Shown here in pieces: positions 13,048 to 16,495 of a DNA stretch of 16,495 bases. Numbering within the stretch: position 1 is the stretch's first letter; each line of letters starts with the position of its first letter. Origin of the DNA: Thermococci archaeon (GTDB taxonomy: Archaea; Methanobacteriota_B; Thermococci; Thermococcales; Thermococcaceae); the NCBI GenBank assembly GCA_003663525.1, contig QMUF01000017.1, positions 1-16,495 of the forward strand. The letters are read 5' to 3'. Made by a program: the position numbers and the translations under genes. The notes under the pieces were generated by a model. It saw nothing but the letters and a program-made list of their open reading frames with translations, was not told the origin of the DNA and made no database searches.

Positions 13048-13365
13048 ATGGTGACGGTAGAAGCATTTTTTGAGGGCCTCTATGTCACTATTTTGGGTGT
13101 CACGGTAGTCTTCGCAGTGCTGGCAATATTGGCTCTAGCCATGTATGGAATAGGCTACTTGGAGAGGGTATTGGTAGAGCGTGAAAAGTCTGCTGTTGAA
13201 ACCGTACAAAAGCCCAAGGAAGAGGAAGTTAAGGTAGAGGAAAAACCAGCCATCGAGCCAAAGAAGCTCGCCATAATAACTGCTGCAATTTTGGTTAGAG
13301 TGTTGTACTGGGTATATGCTTTCAAGGTGTTCACCCTAGAATTCCTTGCATTGGGGAGTAGTTAA
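13048..13365 (+). pseudogene. OadG-like delta subunit of a sodium-pump decarboxylase, C-terminus altered
   Basis: From ATG 13048 the protein starts MVTVEAFFEGLYVTILGVTV with one transmembrane helix (about 6-32), then YGIGYLERVLVERE, a charged glutamate/lysine linker and KKLAIITAAIL, all typical of the small membrane-anchor subunit. After that it ends with RVLYWVYAFKVFTLEFLALG, which does not look like the family's soluble C-terminal part and suggests fusion to unrelated DNA. It follows the biotin carrier by 37 bases in the same direction, the gene order of the decarboxylase operon. Confidence 0.6.
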
Positions 13366-13409
13366 GTTCTTGGGTAATCCACCTTGAAGCGTGAGGCTTG
13401 AATTTTTAG

Positions 13410-13779
<370 letters not shown>

Positions 13780-13813
13780 AATGATCTCTCAATGTTTGAG
13801 GCCTCCGTGAGGC

Positions 13814-14093
13814 TTAAGTCTTATCTGGCTCATATTCAATGCCTCCATAGTCATCCCAATGTGCATCGGCCTCACTGTTCCAGTCTTTGGCAAGAATTGG
13901 CTCGATGGCTCTAAGCATAAGCTTAGCATACTCTTCTTCACCAGCCTTGGAATACTTTTTCTTCAGCAGGAACTCTCGAAGAGCTTCTTTGATAATCTCG
14001 CTCCTGTTAGAGTATATTCCGGCTTCAATCAGCTTATCCATTTCCTTTGCAAGGACTGGGGATTCTTGCGGAAATTTTAATTACCGTCGTCAT
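13814..14093 (-). pseudogene. Ribbon-helix-helix antitoxin (MazE/CopG type) with a frameshift
   Basis: The longest frame starts at ATG 14041 and encodes 75 residues: MDKLIEAGIYSNRSEIIKEA, then LREFLLKKKYSKAG and an acidic tail ending YEPDKT that would bind the toxin. The natural N-terminal strand, MTTVIKISARIP (ATG 14093), is in another frame; a single-base change near 14055 would join them. Without that strand the DNA-contacting ribbon is missing, so DNA binding is lost, although toxin neutralisation by the tail could remain. It ends 35 bases before the toxin start. Confidence 0.7.
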
Positions 14094-14126
14094 TTGTGTC
14101 ACTTAAAACCTTACTTATTTGTCGGA

Positions 14127-14140
14127 CAATTTAAAAGTTT
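14127..14140 (-). promoter_or_regulatory. Probable TATA box of the MazEF-like pair
   Basis: The minus strand reads ACTTTTAAATTG here, a TATA element about 40 bases before ATG 14093, which predicts a start near 14105. No inverted repeat was noticed. Confidence 0.35.
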
Positions 14141-14452
14141 TTAGGAGGAGGAAGGTTGGTCGTAACGAGACTTACAAACTTTACAAAAATTACAGCTAAC
14201 CAGAACACTGACTTCCCCCGAGTGTAGAAAAATTTTCACGCTTGCTTGAAGAGCGGGTCAAATAATGCTGGATAACCCGCTTATTTTTCAAGAGCAACAT
14301 TATGAACATGAATAGGATTACCATTGTAAAGACTAATACTCCCTGCACCACCATCTCACCAAAAATAACAAACTAAATTAATAACTTTTTCGCAGTAATG
14401 TGATTAAAGTAACTCCCCAAAGTTAGTATTCTTACAAATTTTTGCACAAAGT
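14141..14452. other. Gene-free stretch with one long hairpin
   Basis: No frame of plausible protein is visible on either strand. The stretch is AT-rich and contains one clear structure, the hairpin at 14245-14292. I see nothing else in it. Confidence 0.6.
14245..14292 (+). terminator. Two-part hairpin, possible terminator or element end
   Basis: CTTGAA (14245-14250) and AGCGGGT (14252-14258) pair with ACCCGCT (14275-14281) and TTCAAG (14287-14292); the right side holds an extra TATTT. The loop is 16 bases. The T-rich right side would fit plus-strand termination, but no plus-strand gene ends here, so it could equally be a small mobile-element relic or a structured RNA. Confidence 0.4.
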
Positions 14453-14484
14453 TTCAAAAAATGAGAGAAGCTGCCTCAAGGCAG
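14453..14484 (-). terminator. Hairpin and T-run at the end of the DUF257 gene
   Basis: CTGCCT-CA-AGGCAG (14471-14484) overlaps the stop codon at 14476-14478. On the minus strand it is followed after about ten bases by a run of six T (14455-14460), adequate for archaeal termination. Confidence 0.5.
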
Positions 14485-15117
14485 GACAAACGAGACTCCC
14501 CAGAGTTCCTTGTTCACCGACTTCACTATCGAGAACTTGTGGGACTTTCCCTCCACATCAACCCTAATTACCGTGCTTGCCAACTCTTCAAGCAGGGGCA
14601 AGGCTTCTGGAGCAGCACTCCTCAACAAGTCAGTGTTAATGAAGTAAACCCCAATCCTCCGCTCGTCGCTAATAAGAGGGAGGATTCCATTCACGGTACT
14701 CAACACTTCCCTCTTAGACTCAGCAAGCAGGAAAAGCTTCTCAAAGCCCAGAACAGGATTAACTACCGCCCCCCCCCCCCCCGAGAGGGGCGCAAAAATT
14801 TGTCCGTACTCTTGCTCTCGAATTACTGGCTCTTTAATGTGAAGATGACCAACAACTTGACCAACTTCCAACCTACCACCAAGTTTTATGACTTTAACAT
14901 CATTCAAAATGCTAGTGTTCAAGCCAGCCAACTTCATCTGAGTCTTGTACAAGTAAAGAGTGTCTAAAACATCATCAACGATTACTTGGTACCCCTTCCC
15001 TTTCGCCCAATTCATTAACTGGCATAACCCCACGTAGGGAACTCCCGTCGAAGAATGCTTTATCAGCACTATTTCGCCAAGCTTGACACCATCCCAAACA
15101 TTCCTAACAATACTCAT
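14476..15117 (-). CDS. DUF257-family protein with a 14-G tract (possible phase-variable gene)
   Basis: 213 residues from ATG 15117 with ribosome site GGAGGGTG. The N-terminal half has KLGEIVLIKHSSTGVPYVGL and GYQVIVDDVLDTLY; the middle has KVIKLGGRLEVGQVVGHLHI and NPVLGFEKLFLLAESKREV. These are features of DUF257, a Thermococcales family with a RecA/KaiC-like fold and no known function; the P-loop position is degenerate. Between APLS and AVVNP lies GGGG (113-116), written as 14 consecutive G in the coding strand. One base fewer gives TAG and one base more gives TAA within a few codons, so slippage would cut the protein near residue 118. In the sequence as given the frame is open. Confidence 0.75.
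   Translation of the reverse strand: MSIVRNVWDGVKLGEIVLIKHSSTGVPYVGLCQLMNWAKGKGYQVIVDDVLDTLYLYKTQMKLAGLNTSILNDVKVIKLGGRLEVGQVVGHLHIKEPVIREQEYGQIFAPLSGGGGAVVNPVLGFEKLFLLAESKREVLSTVNGILPLISDERRIGVYFINTDLLRSAAPEALPLLEELASTVIRVDVEGKSHKFSIVKSVNKELWGVSFVLP
14769..14782. repeat. Mononucleotide run of 14 C (14 G in the coding strand)
   Basis: C14 is uninterrupted and is the longest homopolymer in the window. It lies in the middle of the DUF257 gene. Its true length may vary between cells or be misread by sequencing. Confidence 0.95.
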
Positions 15118-15139
15118 TCACGCCCACCCTCCAACTGGA

Positions 15140-15158
15140 CCTTCACTAAATATTTAAA
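15140..15158 (-). promoter_or_regulatory. TATA box of the DUF257 gene
   Basis: The minus strand reads TTTTAAATATTTAG at about 15145-15158, 30-40 bases before ATG 15117; transcription would start near 15125. No palindrome accompanies it, unlike the TA and ATPase promoters. Confidence 0.45.
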
Positions 15159-15193
15159 ATCAAGGAAATTTAACTCTTACGGTTTTCTTCCGA

Positions 15194-15223
15194 AAGCCTC
15201 TCCCTTTAAGGTAAGGAAGTCAG
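15194..15223. mobile_element. Worn IS200/IS605-type end resembling 13632-13666
   Basis: AAGCCTCTCCCTTTAAGG followed by TAAGGAAGTCAG parallels the AAGCCTCGCCCTTTAGGG...GGAGGTCAG of the mazF insertion, with the right half of the stem decayed. Taken with the element at 13627-13666 this is a second insertion scar of the same kind. The stretch 15224-15353 that follows holds no recognisable gene. Confidence 0.4.
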
Positions 15224-15353
15224 ACCCGCCTCCTCTATGGACCCAAACAACTTTGTTTGTCTCTTTTCAACCTTTGTTGGATATCGGATATGTCTGGCTA
15301 GACCATGCAAACTTTCATGTGTAGTTTTTCAAATTTTTGTCTCCCTGTTGCTT

Positions 15354-15379
15354 GCAAGACTCCTTCCGAAAGGGAGAGG
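15354..15379. repeat. Hairpin element shared with 2084-2109
   Basis: GCAAGACTCCTTCCGAAAGG and GAGAGG here correspond to GCAAGCTCCTTCCGATAGGG and AGGGG at 2084-2109. Both lie within a few hundred bases of a copy of the winged-helix relic, one after it and one before it. Confidence 0.5.
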
Positions 15380-15389
15380 ATACGCAAAG

Positions 15390-15533
15390 GGAGGGGAGTG
15401 GAGAATATCTGAAGCAATTGATCTTTCAAAGCCTGCTGTAGTTGAGAGACTGAAGAAGCTCGAAAGCCTGGGGTTCATCAGAAAAACAGGTAAGGGAGCA
15501 CATGTGAAGTATTTTATCCCTTCCCCACCGTGA
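15390..15533 (+). pseudogene. Winged-helix regulator relic, copy 2
   Basis: The frame reads ISEAIDLSKPAVVERLKKLE and then SLGFIRKTGKGAHVKY, stopping at 15531-15533. No convincing start codon or promoter precedes it; the sequence on the left is the hairpin at 15354-15379. The copy lacks one base relative to copy 1 just before the HTH. Its end is 13 bases from the 3' end of the ATPase on the other strand. Changes relative to copy 1 are mostly conservative (G/D, L/F, A/T, R/K). Confidence 0.6.
15405..15512 (+). repeat. 108-bp dispersed direct repeat, copy 2 (partner 1677-1784)
   Basis: About 11 differences from 1677-1784 without gaps. The two copies are 13.7 kb apart in the same orientation, so recombination between them could delete or excise everything between. 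Confidence 0.85.
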
Positions 15534-15545
15534 AGGTGAGATTTG

Positions 15546-16495
15546 TCAGGGCAGTTGAATCAAAAATAAAGGAACTGGAATTATCACCAGGTTCCTTCCC
15601 TCCACAAACTCCATATCCTTTTTTGAGAGCAGCAGCTTGTTCTTTATTCCTACTCGTGGGAAATCGCTTGCCTTGACTTTGTTCTGCCACTTAACCTCTA
15701 CTCCAAACCTTTTAGTAACAAAATCCACCTCTCGCTTTCCGTAGAAGAAGTAGGTCTCAAAATTTCTCTTCAGGTGTTCACCAACCACACCCTCAATCTT
15801 CTTTGAAATATCCACATCAAACCCGAAGTGTCTTGAAAAAGTGTTGACAACTAAGGGATCAATAAAGTAGACCTTTCTCTCCTTTCTTAAGAGAGGAGCA
15901 AAAGATTTCAGGTCAGCTTGAAAATAATTTCTACCAATAAAAAGCTCTTCAAACAGCTCCAGATAATCCCTAACGGTTGTGTGGGCCCCGATTTCAAGTT
16001 CTTTTGCAAGGGAATTCAGAGAAACCCTATCCCCATAACGTCTCAAAATTCCCAAAACTATGGACAGAGCTATCCTCTCACTCCTTCCCAGCTTCGTGAT
16101 GTCAAAAATTGTGGCATTGTAAATCATTTCATAAGTATCGAGACTTATCTCACCATCCATAAGCTCATATATTGCCCTTGGGTACCCCCCAGAGTTCAAA
16201 TAAAAATAAAACGCATTCATAAGCTCATCATAATAGGGATAAAGGTCAAGAGCATTTTTATAGATCTCTTCTGGTGTTGTTGGGACCTTTAGCTTTTCTA
16301 CTATCCCCTTGAACTCCGGCTTTAACAGGAAAACAACCTTTCTAAAACTTAATGGAAGAAATTCTTCAATTTTAATTGGTCTTCCGGGAAAACTCTCCCG
16401 TTTAATCCCCGTAGATGTTGATCCAGTTACATAAAGGTTTATGTTCCGGCTCAAGGGCGAATCGAGGAAGAACTTTATCGCCCTCTCCCACTCAC
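15546..16495 (-). CDS. DUF4143-type AAA ATPase, 5' part beyond the window
   Basis: The frame is open through the right edge; the first visible residues EWERAIKFFLDS are those that follow Walker B in this family, so about 120 residues with Walker A are outside. Seen: sensor YVTGSTSTG with the basic stretch KRESFPGRP, LPLSFRKVV, a middle winged-helix part (SLNSLAKELEIGAHTTVRDY) and a nuclease-like C-terminus with KREVDFVTK and GVEVKWQNK. It resembles the intact gene at 2155-3468 throughout but is clearly diverged. A TTG at 16454 is internal and not a real start. Confidence 0.75.
   Translation of the reverse strand, partial: EWERAIKFFLDSPLSRNINLYVTGSTSTGIKRESFPGRPIKIEEFLPLSFRKVVFLLKPEFKGIVEKLKVPTTPEEIYKNALDLYPYYDELMNAFYFYLNSGGYPRAIYELMDGEISLDTYEMIYNATIFDITKLGRSERIALSIVLGILRRYGDRVSLNSLAKELEIGAHTTVRDYLELFEELFIGRNYFQADLKSFAPLLRKERKVYFIDPLVVNTFSRHFGFDVDISKKIEGVVGEHLKRNFETYFFYGKREVDFVTKRFGVEVKWQNKVKASDFPRVGIKNKLLLSKKDMEFVEGRNLVIIPVPLFLIQLP

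Noticed and set aside
13780..13795. In-frame TGA four codons before the MazF ATG as a possible selenocysteine codon
   Set aside because: The gene is already broken by an insertion, no SECIS-like structure was noticed, and MazF toxins are not selenoproteins.
14461..14967. Plus-strand frame of 168 codons
   Set aside because: It is antisense to the DUF257 gene and has low-complexity, unstructured composition.

Overview
The window looks like an accessory (genomic-island) region of a hyperthermophilic euryarchaeon, most probably of the order Thermococcales. The clues are an archaeal TATA-binding protein, archaeal TATA boxes with GGTG-type ribosome sites, a DUF257-family protein (a family known to me essentially from Thermococcales), several archaeal AAA ATPases of the DUF234/DUF4143 type, and Thermococcales-like biotin carrier and OadG-like pieces. 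No tRNA, rRNA or CRISPR array was seen. These family calls come from recognising motifs by eye; no search was run.

Region 1-10.5 kb is almost entirely minus-strand and is a chain of toxin-antitoxin (TA) and ATPase cassettes in all states of preservation. In map order it holds an AbiEi/AbiEii pair (1-1426, toxin cut by the window edge); a plus-strand winged-helix relic followed by a GC-rich, hairpin-rich block (1647-2116); an intact DUF4143-type ATPase (2155-3468); a wHTH gene with a truncated partner (3556-4351); a frameshifted ATPase (4469-5684); a plus-strand C-terminal ATPase fragment (5758-6126); an intact DUF234-type ATPase (6208-7566); a wHTH plus nucleotidyltransferase pair (7691-9309); and a second AbiEi whose AbiEii toxin has lost its middle (9454-10496). 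Most units start at a TATA box associated with an inverted repeat, which suggests autoregulation. Four unit boundaries carry the same ribosome site plus start sequence (GGTG, then ATGAGCGAG), resembling the first codons of a flippase gene.

Region 10.8-12.7 kb is a compact, intact-looking minus-strand operon: zinc ribbon, two stand-alone Lrp/AsnC ligand-binding domains, a divergent TATA-binding protein and an ACT-domain regulator. The TBP keeps its four DNA-intercalating phenylalanines but has an extra segment of about 8 residues in its first repeat. This is the best candidate for a distinctive regulatory system here, because it joins a general transcription factor to small-molecule-sensing domains.

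Region 12.7-16.5 kb is mostly wreckage. It has 5'-truncated biotin carrier and C-terminally altered delta-subunit genes of a sodium-pump decarboxylase. A MazEF-like pair follows in which the antitoxin is frameshifted and the toxin is split by a precise 40-base insertion resembling an IS200/IS605 end. Next come a DUF257 gene carrying a run of 14 G in its coding strand, where loss or gain of one base gives an immediate stop, then a second copy of the winged-helix relic, and finally a DUF4143-type ATPase that runs off the right edge.
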